A stretch of 64,000 nucleotides of DNA from Pseudomonadota bacterium (lineage in GTDB: Bacteria; Pseudomonadota; Alphaproteobacteria; Rhizobiales; Xanthobacteraceae). The position numbers and the translations under genes are program-made. Positions 24,231 through 32,597 of the stretch are shown here, piece by piece. Each line of letters begins with the position of its first letter. Position 1 is the first letter of the stretch. The notes under the pieces were generated by a model. It saw only the letters and a list, made by a program, of their open reading frames with translations. It was not told the DNA's origin and did no database searches. The stretch covers positions 1-64,000 of the forward strand of contig JAEWJH010000027.1 in NCBI GenBank assembly GCA_023386635.1, read 5' to 3'.

Positions 24231-25904
24231 ATGTCCACAATAACTGCTGCCGCGCCTCGGGCGCGGCCGATGAGCAAAGAGGAGAGGCGCGTTATCGTCG
24301 CTTCGTCTCTTGGCACCGTCTTCGAATGGTATGACTTCTATCTGGCCGGCTCTCTGGCGGCGAACATCGCCGCCAATTTTGTGCCCGGCTCGAACGACAC
24401 CGCGCGTTTCATCTTCGTGCTGTTCGGTTTCGCCGCCGGCTTCGCGGTGCGTCCGTTCGGCGCGCTGTTCTTTGGCCGCCTCGGCGATATGATCGGCCGC
24501 AAATACACCTTCCTTATCACCATGACCGTCATGGGCATCGCGACCTTCGTGGTCGGCCTGCTGCCCGGCTATGCCACGATCGGATATGCGGCACCTGTGC
24601 TGTTTATCCTCTGCCGCCTGCTGCAGGGTCTCGCGCTCGGCGGCGAATACGGCGGCGCGGCGACCTATGTCGCCGAACACGCTCCGCACGGACGTCGCGG
24701 CTTCTATACATCGTGGATTCAGACGACCGCCACCGTCGGTCTGTTCCTGTCGCTGCTGGTGATCCTGACGTTGCGCCTGAACATGACGCCGGAAGCCTTC
24801 GCGGATTACGGCTGGCGTATTCCGTTCCTGCTGTCGATCATCCTGCTCGGCTTCTCGATCTGGATCCGTCTCTCGCTCAACGAGTCGCCGGTATTCCAGC
24901 GCATCAAGGCAGAAGGCACGCAGTCGAAGGCTCCGCTTACGGAAGCGTTCGGACGCTGGGAAAACGCCAAGATCGCGATCATCGCCCTGCTCGGCGGCAC
25001 CGCCGGCCAGGCCGTGGTCTGGTACACGGGCCAGTTCTACGCGCTGTTCTTCCTGACGCAGACGCTGAAGGTGGACGGAACGACGGCGAACCTGCTGATC
25101 GCACTGTCGCTCCTGATCGGCACGCCGTTCTTCATCTTCTTCGGCTGGCTCTCGGATCGTATCGGCCGCAAGCCGATCTTGCTCGCGGGCTGTTTGATCG
25201 CGGCGCTCACTTACTTCCCGCTGTTCACGCAGATCGCCAACGTCGCCAACCCGAAGCTGATGGCGGCGACCGAAAACGTGAAGGTCACGCTGACCGCGGA
25301 TCCGGCAACGTGCGGATCGCTGTTCGATCCTGTCGGTGTGCGCGTGTTCACCCGTCCGTGCGACGTCGTCCGCCGCACATTGGCGAGTTCGTCGATCCAC
25401 TACGACCTCGTCACCACCGGCGCGGCAGGCTCGCCGCTCGTTGCATCCGTCAACGGCAGCACTGTGAACGTCGATGCCACAGGCGCTTCCGTTGTCGCGG
25501 CGGCGCAGGCGGCGGGTTATCCGAAGCCGGGTGACGCCACGATCCTGAAAACGCCTTCGGTCGGCGAACTGCTAACGAGCAGCCGCGCGTGGGCGGTCAC
25601 CGGTCTGCTGTTCATCCTCGTACTCTATGTGACGATGGTGTACGGCCCGATCGCGGCATTGCTGGTCGAACTGTTCCCGACCCGCATTCGCTACACCGGC
25701 ATGTCGTTGCCGTATCACATCGGCAATGGCTGGTTCGGCGGCTTCCTCCCGCCGACCGCATTCGCGATCGTCGCCGCGAGCGGCAACATCTTCCAGGGGC
25801 TGTGGTATCCGATCGTCATCGCAGTGATGACTTTGGTGGTCGGGTTCTTCCTGTTGCCCGAGACCAAGGATCGCGACATCTTCACCTACGACGGCAACAA
25901 ATAA
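24231..25904 (+). CDS. MHS-family major facilitator transporter with extracytoplasmic insert
   Basis: 557 residues. GGGGGAG 8 bases ahead of ATG 24231 fixes the start. The GTVFEWYDFYLAG motif in helix 1 and RRLGDMIGRK-like FGRLGDMIGRKYTFL mark the metabolite:H+ symporter group (dicarboxylate, alpha-ketoglutarate, proline or shikimate carriers). Twelve helices are visible. Between helices 9 and 10, about residues 338-448 form a soluble insert with two cysteines (ATCGS and RPCDV) predicted outside the membrane. Substrate unknown. It is divergent from the response regulator. Confidence 0.9.
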   Translation: MSTITAAAPRARPMSKEERRVIVASSLGTVFEWYDFYLAGSLAANIAANFVPGSNDTARFIFVLFGFAAGFAVRPFGALFFGRLGDMIGRKYTFLITMTVMGIATFVVGLLPGYATIGYAAPVLFILCRLLQGLALGGEYGGAATYVAEHAPHGRRGFYTSWIQTTATVGLFLSLLVILTLRLNMTPEAFADYGWRIPFLLSIILLGFSIWIRLSLNESPVFQRIKAEGTQSKAPLTEAFGRWENAKIAIIALLGGTAGQAVVWYTGQFYALFFLTQTLKVDGTTANLLIALSLLIGTPFFIFFGWLSDRIGRKPILLAGCLIAALTYFPLFTQIANVANPKLMAATENVKVTLTADPATCGSLFDPVGVRVFTRPCDVVRRTLASSSIHYDLVTTGAAGSPLVASVNGSTVNVDATGASVVAAAQAAGYPKPGDATILKTPSVGELLTSSRAWAVTGLLFILVLYVTMVYGPIAALLVELFPTRIRYTGMSLPYHIGNGWFGGFLPPTAFAIVAASGNIFQGLWYPIVIAVMTLVVGFFLLPETKDRDIFTYDGNK

Positions 25905-25924
25905 GTCGCCGCGCACCAAGACGG

Positions 25925-25956
25925 AAAACCCCGCCGCGAGGCGGGGTTTTTCTTTT
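25925..25956 (+). terminator. Intrinsic terminator of the MHS transporter gene
   Basis: Arms AAACCCCGCC (25926-25935) and GGCGGGGTTT (25940-25949), loop GCGA, then TTCTTTT. It lies 20 bases after the stop. Confidence 0.9.
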
Positions 25957-25971
25957 GTGTGAGGAACGAAA

Positions 25972-26433
25972 TCAGCCGGCGCTGCCGATGAATTGCAGAA
26001 CGATCTCGCGCCGGTGCGGCGCGCTGCGATGTTCGGCGAGATAAAGACCCTGCCAGGTGCCGAGTTTCATCGTGCCCTGCAGCACTGGCACATGCAGCGT
26101 CACGCCATTGAGCATGGCTTTGACATGCGCCGGCATATCGTCGGGACCTTCGGTGTCGTGCACCCAGCCGGCCTGCTCCGGCGCGAGACGATCGAGCGCC
26201 GTCACCAGATCCTTCTGCACGTCCGGGTCGGCATTCTCCTGGATCACCAGCGATGCCGACGTATGCCGCAGGAACAGGAACACCGTGCCGTCATGCGCGG
26301 CAATACCCTTGAGGAAGCCCGTGACGTCGCGGGTGATGTCGGTAAAGCCGGGCCCGGCGGTCGCGACCGTCAGCTTCGCGCTGGCGATCAGTTGCGGCGT
26401 GACGCGCGTCAGCGCGGTCAGTTCGTGACTCAT
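25972..26433 (-). CDS. yjbQ: YjbQ/UPF0047 protein (secondary thiamine-phosphate synthase type)
   Basis: 153 residues, a UPF0047 jelly-roll protein with FLRHTSASLVIQENADPDV, HDTEGPDDMPAH and the C-terminal GTWQGLYLAEHR motif. Some members show weak thiamine-phosphate synthase activity; the main role is uncertain. The conserved His and Asp residues expected in the trimer pocket are present. It follows the hypothetical gene at 26461 by about 27 bases in the same direction. Confidence 0.88.
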   Translation of the reverse strand: MSHELTALTRVTPQLIASAKLTVATAGPGFTDITRDVTGFLKGIAAHDGTVFLFLRHTSASLVIQENADPDVQKDLVTALDRLAPEQAGWVHDTEGPDDMPAHVKAMLNGVTLHVPVLQGTMKLGTWQGLYLAEHRSAPHRREIVLQFIGSAG

Positions 26434-26460
26434 CGCCAGTCAGCCCCCCAAGCGCGGCGG

Positions 26461-27057
26461 TCAGATTTTCTCGCGCGCATCTTTCTGGATATCGTTGAGC
26501 ATGTCGACCAGCCGCTTCCAGACCTTCCCCGCAAACGTCACCGCGCGGTCGATGTCCTCGTTGGTCGGCAGGCGAAGCTCGACCTCGGGCACCCGATAAC
26601 CCTTCGGCGGAGCCGCATCCGGTGTCACGACCGGGGGCGGCTGATGCGCGGCGAGATCGCGCTTGAGCGCCACATTGGCATCTGCAAGCCGCGCGATCTC
26701 CGCTTCCAGCGCAGCGCGCTCGTCGGCCGCGGGCTGACAGGCCCAGCCGGCGGTGCGCGGCGCGCAATAGGACACCTCGCCCGTCTGCGAATCGAGCCGG
26801 ACGAAACCCTCCCCCGACGCGCTGAAGCGGTAGCGCGGCGTGGTCTCCTTGTCGTCGGCCGCTTTCGCGGCGGCGGGCGGTTGCGGCAGGGTCGGCTCGG
26901 GAACGATTTTCGGCGGCGCCTCTGTTTCCGGCACCACGATCGCGGGACCGGTCTCCGGCGCGATGGTGACGGCCGGATCCTCGGCACGCGCCACGGTCGC
27001 CGCGCACAGCAGGCCGGCACCGAGAAGAAGGCAGGCCGTGATCGGGCGCGTCCTCAT
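26461..27057 (-). CDS. Exported hypothetical protein with short coiled coil
   Basis: 198 residues. A signal peptide (about residues 1-25, ending ARAED) is followed by a Pro/Glu/Val-rich stretch, a small region with two cysteines (SYCAPRTAGWACQP), a heptad-like helix (ERAALEAEIARLADANVALKRD), and a basic-acidic helical C-terminus. No named domain. Related proteins are found in this order with unknown function. Same strand as yjbQ, 27 bases ahead of it, so possibly cotranscribed. Confidence 0.75.
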   Translation of the reverse strand: MRTRPITACLLLGAGLLCAATVARAEDPAVTIAPETGPAIVVPETEAPPKIVPEPTLPQPPAAAKAADDKETTPRYRFSASGEGFVRLDSQTGEVSYCAPRTAGWACQPAADERAALEAEIARLADANVALKRDLAAHQPPPVVTPDAAPPKGYRVPEVELRLPTNEDIDRAVTFAGKVWKRLVDMLNDIQKDAREKI

Positions 27058-27076
27058 CGTCGTGTCCTGATTCTCC

Positions 27077-27700
27077 TTACACGTCGCTGCGGTAGGGCTT
27101 GCGGCCCGAGGTCAACGCATCGGCGAGGAGTTCGATCCGATCCTGCCCCCAGAACACCTCGCCGTCGAGGACGTAGCAGGGCGATCCGAACGCATCGGCT
27201 TTGAGCGCATCCTGGATGTTCTGCTGGTAGGCGGCCTTCACCTTGTCGGTCTTGCTGGCGGCGAGGAGTTCATCGCCGGGCAGGCCGACGCCGTTGGCGA
27301 GCGCCACCAGCGTCGCCTCGTCGGCGAGGTTCTTCTCGTCGGCCCAGACGCCGGGAAAGGCATTGCGCAGGAACTGGTCCGGGTCCGCGCCGGACTGGAC
27401 GATGGCCACAGTGAAATGGTCGGCCGCGTTGACGTCGAACGGCCAGAATTTCGGATGGACATTGAGCCGGACGCCGCGCTTCTCGCGCCAGCGCTGAAGT
27501 TCCATCAGGCGGTAGCGCTGGCGGGCAGGCGCGCGCTTGGCGAGCGGCAGGCCGCCCGTTTCCGGAAACACGCTCGACAGCGACATCGGCTTGAACCGGA
27601 CCGCGACATCATGCCGGCGGGCTAGATCCATGAATGTGGCGTGGCCGATATAGGCCCAGGGCGAGACCAGCGAAAAGTAATAGTCGACCGTGCGGGACAT
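27077..27700 (-). CDS. DsbA-fold 2-hydroxychromene-2-carboxylate isomerase-like protein
   Basis: 207 residues with a thioredoxin-like fold. The N-terminal YYFSLVSPWAYIGH places Ser where DsbA has its first Cys, as in the kappa-class glutathione transferase/HCCA isomerase group. GSPCYVLDGEVFWGQDR carries the cis-Pro region. Likely glutathione-dependent isomerase or transferase; the natural substrate is unknown. The stop is 20 bases before the exported hypothetical gene on the same strand. Divergent from the atp operon. Confidence 0.88.
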   Translation of the reverse strand: MSRTVDYYFSLVSPWAYIGHATFMDLARRHDVAVRFKPMSLSSVFPETGGLPLAKRAPARQRYRLMELQRWREKRGVRLNVHPKFWPFDVNAADHFTVAIVQSGADPDQFLRNAFPGVWADEKNLADEATLVALANGVGLPGDELLAASKTDKVKAAYQQNIQDALKADAFGSPCYVLDGEVFWGQDRIELLADALTSGRKPYRSDV

Positions 27701-27958
27701 GGGATTCCTTGGGACCTCACTGTATTTCCGGCATCAGCGTAGCATTGCCACGGCGCTGACAGAACGGCCCGACGCCATTTCCCGCCGCATTGCGGCATGC
27801 GGCAACCCACCTATCCCCAAACTTCGCATTTTCGGGCGTGTTTTCAGCGACTTATGTCGCATGCGGTTCGGTTGACTCGCCCCAGCGCCATCAGTATGGT
27901 CCGCGCGGCCTCGGGGGGCGGTGTGCGACGCGAGCGCGGTCGCGACGGGTCGAAAGCA

Positions 27959-28309
27959 ATGGCTAACGGCACGAAACGCAACGGCGATCAAAACACCCCG
28001 AACGAAGAGGCCGACCTCTCCGCGAGGCTTCAGCGTCTCGGCGATCGGCTTGCGAAATCGAGCCGGACTCCCGAACAAAGCGAGGTGCCTCGGCCGACAA
28101 CTGATCCGTCGGCGCTGGCGCGTGGGTTCCGGCTCTCGACCGAGCTGGTGGCCGGCGTTCTGGTAGGGGCGCTGATCGGCTGGCTGCTTGACCGCTGGCT
28201 GGGCAGCACGCCCTGGGGGTTGATTGTGTTTCTTCTGCTCGGCTTTACGGCCGGCGTTCTGAACGTGATGCGCGCGGCGGGCGTGGTGCCCCCGAACAGG
28301 ACCAAGTGA
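27959..28309 (+). CDS. atpI: ATP synthase assembly/accessory protein AtpI
   Basis: 116 residues. A hydrophilic N-terminus is followed by two transmembrane helices (TELVAGVLVGALIGWLLDRW and GLIVFLLLGFTAGVLNVMRA), the AtpI/F0-associated pattern thought to help c-ring assembly. ATG 27959 is chosen; the frame is open further upstream but those codons look like promoter sequence. Its stop overlaps the atpB start as TGATG. First gene of the F0 operon. Confidence 0.88.
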   Translation: MANGTKRNGDQNTPNEEADLSARLQRLGDRLAKSSRTPEQSEVPRPTTDPSALARGFRLSTELVAGVLVGALIGWLLDRWLGSTPWGLIVFLLLGFTAGVLNVMRAAGVVPPNRTK

Positions 28310-29058
28310 TGGCCGACCCGATTCATCAATTCAATATCGTGAACCTTTTCCCGGTCACCCAGATCGGCGGTCACGACATCTCTTTCACCAATTCGGCCGC
28401 GTTCATGGTGCTGGCCGCCGGCGGCATCACCGCCTTCCTGCTGGCGACCACCGCGAGCCGTTCGCTGGTGCCGGGCCGGATGCAGTCGGTCGCCGAACTG
28501 TCCTACGAATTCGTCGCGGACACGATCAATAGCACGGCCGGCAAGGAAGGGATGAAGTTCTTCCCCTTCGTGTTCTCGCTGTTCATGTTCGTGCTGGTTG
28601 CCAATCTGGTCGGCCTGATCCCGTACACCTTCACCGTCACCTCGCACATCATCATCACGGCCGCGCTGGCGCTGACCGTGTTTCTGACCGTGCTGGTCTA
28701 CGGCTTCTGGAAGCACGGCCTGCACTTCTTCAATCTGTTCGTGCCCAAAGGCATTCCGATCTACATCCTGCCGCTGATCGTGTTCATCGAGGTGCTGTCG
28801 TTCCTGTCGCGCCCGATCTCGCACAGCGTGCGTCTGTTCGCGAACATGCTGGCCGGCCACATCACCCTGAAGGTGTTCGCCAGCTTCATCACCCTGCTCG
28901 GTTCGGCCGGCATCCTCGGCATCGCCGGTGCGACGCTGCCGCTCGCGCTGGTCGTCGCACTTACCGCGCTCGAATTGCTGGTCGCGTTCCTGCAGGCTTA
29001 CGTGTTCGCGATCCTCACCTGCATCTACCTCAACGACGCTATTCACCCGGGCCATTAA
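28309..29058 (+). CDS. atpB: F0F1 ATP synthase subunit a
   Basis: 249 residues with five to six helices. The proton-channel arginine lies in SHSVRLFANMLAGH, and the later EVLVAFLQAYVFAILT-like ELLVAFLQAYVFAIL segment is intact. Subunit a couples proton flow to rotation of the c ring. ATG 28309 overlaps the atpI stop. F1 genes are not in this window, as expected for the split arrangement in alphaproteobacteria. Confidence 0.95.
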   Translation: MADPIHQFNIVNLFPVTQIGGHDISFTNSAAFMVLAAGGITAFLLATTASRSLVPGRMQSVAELSYEFVADTINSTAGKEGMKFFPFVFSLFMFVLVANLVGLIPYTFTVTSHIIITAALALTVFLTVLVYGFWKHGLHFFNLFVPKGIPIYILPLIVFIEVLSFLSRPISHSVRLFANMLAGHITLKVFASFITLLGSAGILGIAGATLPLALVVALTALELLVAFLQAYVFAILTCIYLNDAIHPGH

Positions 29059-29101
29059 GCCTGAATCCAACACCACCGAATCCAACACAAAGGAGCTTTC
29101 C

Positions 29102-29329
29102 ATGGATCCCCTCGCAGCTAAGTACATCGGCGCCGGCATTGCCTGCATCGGCATGGGCGGAGCGGGCGTCGGCGTCGGCGCGATTTTCGGCCACTATCTG
29201 GCCGCCGCCGTGCGCAACCCGTCGGCCGCTCAGGGCCAGTTCGGCAACCTGATTTTCGGTTTCGCCGTGACCGAAGCGCTCGGCATCTTCTCGCTGCTGA
29301 TCGCGCTGCTGCTCCTGTTCGCGCTCTAA
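29102..29329 (+). CDS. atpE: F0F1 ATP synthase subunit c
   Basis: 75 residues, two hydrophobic helices joined by a polar loop (RNPSAAQGQFGN). The glycine-rich first helix (GMGGAGVGVGAIFG) and the proton-carrying Glu58 in AVTEALG are present. It forms the rotor ring. AGGAG lies about 8 bases upstream of the ATG. Confidence 0.95.
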   Translation: MDPLAAKYIGAGIACIGMGGAGVGVGAIFGHYLAAAVRNPSAAQGQFGNLIFGFAVTEALGIFSLLIALLLLFAL

Positions 29330-29351
29330 GACACACGAGGCGACATCCGCG

Positions 29352-29888
29352 ATGGCCACCACAACAGCCCATACCGAACAGCCTGCGGGCCACAAGGAGC
29401 CGTTTCCTCCTTTCAATTCGCAGACATTCGCGTCGCAGCTCTTCTGGCTGGTCATCACGTTTGTCTTTCTCTACGTGATGATGTCGAAGGTCGCGCTGCC
29501 GCGTATCGGCGCGATCATCGACAGCCGGCAGAAGCGCATCGACGACGATCTCGCCGAGGCGCAGAAGCTCAAGACCGAATCCGACGCGGCGCTCGCGTCC
29601 TACGAAAAGGCGCTGGCCGATGCCCGCAACCGCGGCCAGGCCATCGCCAGCGAGATGCGTGAGAAGCAGGCCGCCGCGTCCGAAGCGACCCGCAAGACGC
29701 TGGAAGCCCAGCTCAACACCAAGCTCGCCGACGCAGAAAAGACCATCGCCGCCACCAAGTCGGCTGCGATGGCCAATGTCAGCGCCATCGCGCAGGACGC
29801 CGCCGCGACTATCGTCGAGCGGCTGACCGGCACGAAGCCGCAGGATCAGGCCGTCGCTGCTGCGGTCGCCGGCGCCCTGAAACGCTGA
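29352..29888 (+). CDS. atpG: F0F1 ATP synthase subunit b' (peripheral stalk)
   Basis: 178 residues. A polar N-terminus, one transmembrane helix (LFWLVITFVFLYVMM, about residues 31-47) and a long helix rich in Ala, Lys and Glu that forms the peripheral stalk with subunit b. The NSQTFASQLFWL start marks b' rather than b. Photosynthetic and many alphaproteobacterial genomes carry the b'/b pair. Gene naming varies (atpG, atpF2). Confidence 0.9.
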   Translation: MATTTAHTEQPAGHKEPFPPFNSQTFASQLFWLVITFVFLYVMMSKVALPRIGAIIDSRQKRIDDDLAEAQKLKTESDAALASYEKALADARNRGQAIASEMREKQAAASEATRKTLEAQLNTKLADAEKTIAATKSAAMANVSAIAQDAAATIVERLTGTKPQDQAVAAAVAGALKR

Positions 29889-29922
29889 CGCAAGCAAGCC
29901 GACATCGGACGCCGAGGATACC

Positions 29923-30414
29923 ATGTTTGACCTTCATGAGCCCGAGACCTGGGTCGCCATCGCCTTCGTCATCTTCGTCGGCTTGATGATCTATCTCGGC
30001 GTTCACAAGACGCTGGCAAATGCGCTCGACAAACGCGCCGCGCGCATCAAGGAAGAGCTCGACGAAGCCCGCCGCCTCAAGGAAGAGGCCGTGGCACTGG
30101 TCGAGACCTACCGCCGCAAGAAGCAGGAAGCCGAAGCCGAGGCGGAAGCGATCGTCGCCAATGCCAAGGCGGAAGCCGGGCGCCTCGAAGCCGAAGCCAA
30201 GGTTCGCGTCGAAGAATTCGTCGCCCGCCGCACCAAAATGGCCGAGACCAAGATCGCCCAGGCGGAAGCCCAGGCGCTCGGCGAGGTCCGCGCCGCCGCC
30301 GCCGATGCGGCCGTCACCGCCGCCGAGAAGATCCTCGGCGATACGGTGAAGGGCCAGACCGCCGCCGACCTGCTCGCCAAAGGCATCGCGGACGTGCGCG
30401 CCAAGCTGAACTAA
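29923..30414 (+). CDS. atpF: F0F1 ATP synthase subunit b (peripheral stalk)
   Basis: 163 residues. One N-terminal transmembrane helix (ETWVAIAFVIFVGLMIYLGV) followed by a long charged helix (RAARIKEELDEARRLKEEAV and EAEAEAEAIVANAKAEA) that dimerises with b'. Last gene of the F0 operon, with a terminator 26 bases after its stop. Confidence 0.93.
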   Translation: MFDLHEPETWVAIAFVIFVGLMIYLGVHKTLANALDKRAARIKEELDEARRLKEEAVALVETYRRKKQEAEAEAEAIVANAKAEAGRLEAEAKVRVEEFVARRTKMAETKIAQAEAQALGEVRAAAADAAVTAAEKILGDTVKGQTAADLLAKGIADVRAKLN

Positions 30415-30439
30415 GCCAGGTCGAACACCAGAGTTTAAG

Positions 30440-30470
30440 AATGGCCGGGTTCGCCCGGCCATTTTCGTTT
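30440..30470 (+). terminator. Intrinsic terminator of the atpIBEGF operon
   Basis: Arms AATGGCCGGG (30440-30449) and CCCGGCCATT (30454-30463), loop TTCG, then TTTTCGTTT. Confidence 0.9.
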
Positions 30471-30808
30471 CCGGCCTGAGAGGCTGACAGGAAACGCACG
30501 GGGTTTAGGCGTTTGATTGTTGCTGAAGCGACTTTCCGCCCGTCATGCCCGGGCGAAGTCCCGGCCATCTTCGCGATTCGATCGGCCATTGGCCGACGAG
30601 AGAGCCCCCCAGGCAGCATCATTGGCTCACGAATCGGTCCGGCGCGGCATCTTTGCTGTCGCCTGGAATAGGCCGAATCAGTTATCCACAAGACTCATAA
30701 CCTGTGGAGAGAGGGGAGCCTCTCTCCTTGTCCTGTGCCAGCGGATTCAGTGCTGCGTATCCTTGAGTGATTCGCTCGCATTGAAAAGACAACCGAGGTT
30801 GGGGGACC
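30471..30808. other. Spacer with repeat remnant, DnaA-box-like word and hairpin
   Basis: No gene is seen. A short repeat resembling other spacers (CGTCATGCCCGGGCGAAGTCCCGGCCAT, near 30541) is followed by a consensus DnaA box TTATCCACA (30682-30690). A perfect hairpin (GGAGAGAG at 30706-30713, CTCTCTCC at 30720-30727) follows. GGGGGACC upstream of the GTG at 30809 is the ribosome site of the next gene. Confidence 0.6.
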
Positions 30809-31465
30809 GTGGTTATCTTCGATTGCAATGGCGTTCTCATCGACAGCGAGCCGCTCGCCGCGGCTGTCGCTGCCCATGAATTCCAGCGCATCGGCATCGC
30901 GCTGACGCCCGATCTGATCGCCCGCTATTTCACCGGCCGCCGCCCCGCCGACATGTTCGCCGAGGTGGAGCAGGCCGCGGGCCGCAAGCTGCCGGCCGGT
31001 TTCACCGCGCATGTCGCCGCCGCCACCCTCGCCCGCTTCCAGCACGATCTGCGCGCCACCGCCCATGTGGCGCATGCGCTGACCTGGCTGCGCGGCCGCA
31101 AATGCGTCGCCTCCTCCTCGCCGCTCGAGCGCATGCGCATGAGCCTGGAGACAGTCGGCCTGCTGCGATTCTTCGACCCGTATCTGTTCTCGGCGAGCGA
31201 CATGCCGCGCGGCAAGCCGTCGCCGGACGTGTTCCTGCTGGTCGCCGAGAAGATGCGGGTGCGGCCGCAGGAATGCATCGTCGTCGAGGATTCTCCGGTC
31301 GGCGTGACCGCGGCGGCGGCCGCCGGCATGACGCCAATCGGTTTCGTCGGCGGCAGCCATGCGGGCCCGCATCTCGCCGCGCAGCTCACCGCGTCCGGCG
31401 CGCGCACGGTGATCACCGATATGCGGCTGCTGAAAACCACCGTGATCGCGCTGCGCGGCTGGTAA
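30809..31465 (+). CDS. HAD-like phosphatase-fold protein with altered motif I
   Basis: 218 residues, start GTG 30809 with a GGGGGACC site. The fold is the beta-phosphoglucomutase/6-phosphogluconate phosphatase branch: motif II in VASSSPLER, motif III Lys in RGKPSPDVF, motif IV in VVEDSPVGV. Motif I reads FDCNGVLIDSE: the nucleophile Asp is kept but the second Asp, the usual acid/base, is Asn (codon AAT at 30827-30829). That should weaken phosphatase activity unless another residue substitutes. No operon partner. Confidence 0.85.
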   Translation: MVIFDCNGVLIDSEPLAAAVAAHEFQRIGIALTPDLIARYFTGRRPADMFAEVEQAAGRKLPAGFTAHVAAATLARFQHDLRATAHVAHALTWLRGRKCVASSSPLERMRMSLETVGLLRFFDPYLFSASDMPRGKPSPDVFLLVAEKMRVRPQECIVVEDSPVGVTAAAAAGMTPIGFVGGSHAGPHLAAQLTASGARTVITDMRLLKTTVIALRGW

Positions 31466-31796
31466 CGCGCGGCCCTGACCTGGCACCGCTCCCCGTCGTC
31501 ATGCGCGGGCATCGCCCGTCGAAGACGGGCGTGAACGCCCTGATGACCCGCGCATCCCGCTTAAGGCTGGCCCGCGCTCCTCTGATCGAGATCACCGGGG
31601 CAAGCCCGGTGATGACGAGTTGAGAGAGTCGCGCGCCTCTCTCTGAGCCTCATGGTGAGGAGCGATGCGTCAGCATCGCGTCTCGAACCATGGGGCGCTT
31701 GTCATGCTGTAGCCGCCCCACCCTTCGAGACGCGGGCTTCGCCCGCTCCTCAGGATGAGGCGGAGAGAGAGGCGAAGCGCAAATGCGCGGCGTTCT
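31466..31796. repeat. Repeat-rich spacer, no gene
   Basis: Two elements are seen. The first (about 31496-31620) contains GTCATGCGCGGGCATCGCCCG and later GATCACCGGGGCAAGCCCGG, ending TGATGACGAG, with nested hairpins. The second (about 31646-31762) runs from CCTCATGGTGAGGAGCGATG to CTCCTCAGGATGAGG and contains GCATCGCGTCTCGAACCATG and CTTCGAGACGCGGGCTTCG. It is related to the element near 23055. These look like dispersed intergenic repeats. Confidence 0.7.
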
Positions 31797-32471
31797 CTAT
31801 CGCGCGCGGCGGGCTGGACGACGCTGCGGCCGGGTCGGCTCGGCCTGCGGATCGAAGCCGAGATAGATCACGTATTTGTCGATGTCGCCGCCGCGCGGCA
31901 TCGGGAAGGTGAGATCTTCCGCCACGTAATAGAAGTTGGAATTGCTCTGGTCCGGCGGAATCGACACCGCCGTGCGGTAAAGCTTGGTGGCGACGGTCTT
32001 CGGGTTCGGCCCCTCCTCGACCACGGCGAGACGGATCGGCACCTCGAGATTGCCGGGGCCGCCGGCAGGACCGAGAACGATGCGGCCTTCGATGCCGACG
32101 CGCAGATTGACGTTGCCGGCCACGAGCTGGCATTCGCGCGCTGTGCGCACGATCGAGCCCTGATAGCGAAGATCGAGCGCGCCGCCTTCAACGGGCTTAC
32201 CGGCGGCGTTGATGGTCAGCGTGGATGCACCCGCGCGGATTTCCACCGACGGGCAATCGAAGTCCGCCGGGGTCGCGGGCGTGGCAGTTGCTTGCGCGCC
32301 CGACGCGGCGGGCAGCAGATCGGACGAACCGGACGTGCTCGACGACGATGACGAGCCGAACATGCCGCCGACCGACGAACAGCCCGACACGGCGGCGCCG
32401 AGCAGCAGCACGGCGGCGGTTGCGGCGAAACGGGCGGGCAAGGCCCGGACGGATCTGGAACGTTCGGTCAT
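31797..32471 (-). CDS. Putative lipoprotein
   Basis: 224 residues. A signal peptide ending in the lipobox VSGC followed by SSVGGMFG and a Ser-rich tract. The mature part (about residues 70-205) is beta-rich (LTINAAGKPVEGGALDLRYQ, NLRVGIEGRIVLGP) with two cysteines (DFDCPSVEI, ARECQLV). The final PTRPQRRPARRAR is basic. Related lipoproteins are found in this order without assigned function. Ends beside the repeat spacer. Confidence 0.8.
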   Translation of the reverse strand: MTERSRSVRALPARFAATAAVLLLGAAVSGCSSVGGMFGSSSSSSTSGSSDLLPAASGAQATATPATPADFDCPSVEIRAGASTLTINAAGKPVEGGALDLRYQGSIVRTARECQLVAGNVNLRVGIEGRIVLGPAGGPGNLEVPIRLAVVEEGPNPKTVATKLYRTAVSIPPDQSNSNFYYVAEDLTFPMPRGGDIDKYVIYLGFDPQAEPTRPQRRPARRAR

Positions 32472-32597
32472 CGGTCAGCACTCATCACGGTTGACTGAAA
32501 CAACTATAGCAGCGGCATAGCGGCAAGCCCAAACTTGGACACCCGAGCGGGCCTTATCCGGCACGATCGTGCCGGAAAAACGGCGCCGGACGGCTCA

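Noticed and set aside
30682..30690. Replication origin
   Set aside because: A single DnaA box without a cluster, AT-rich unwinding region or dnaA/hemE-type neighbours is not an origin.
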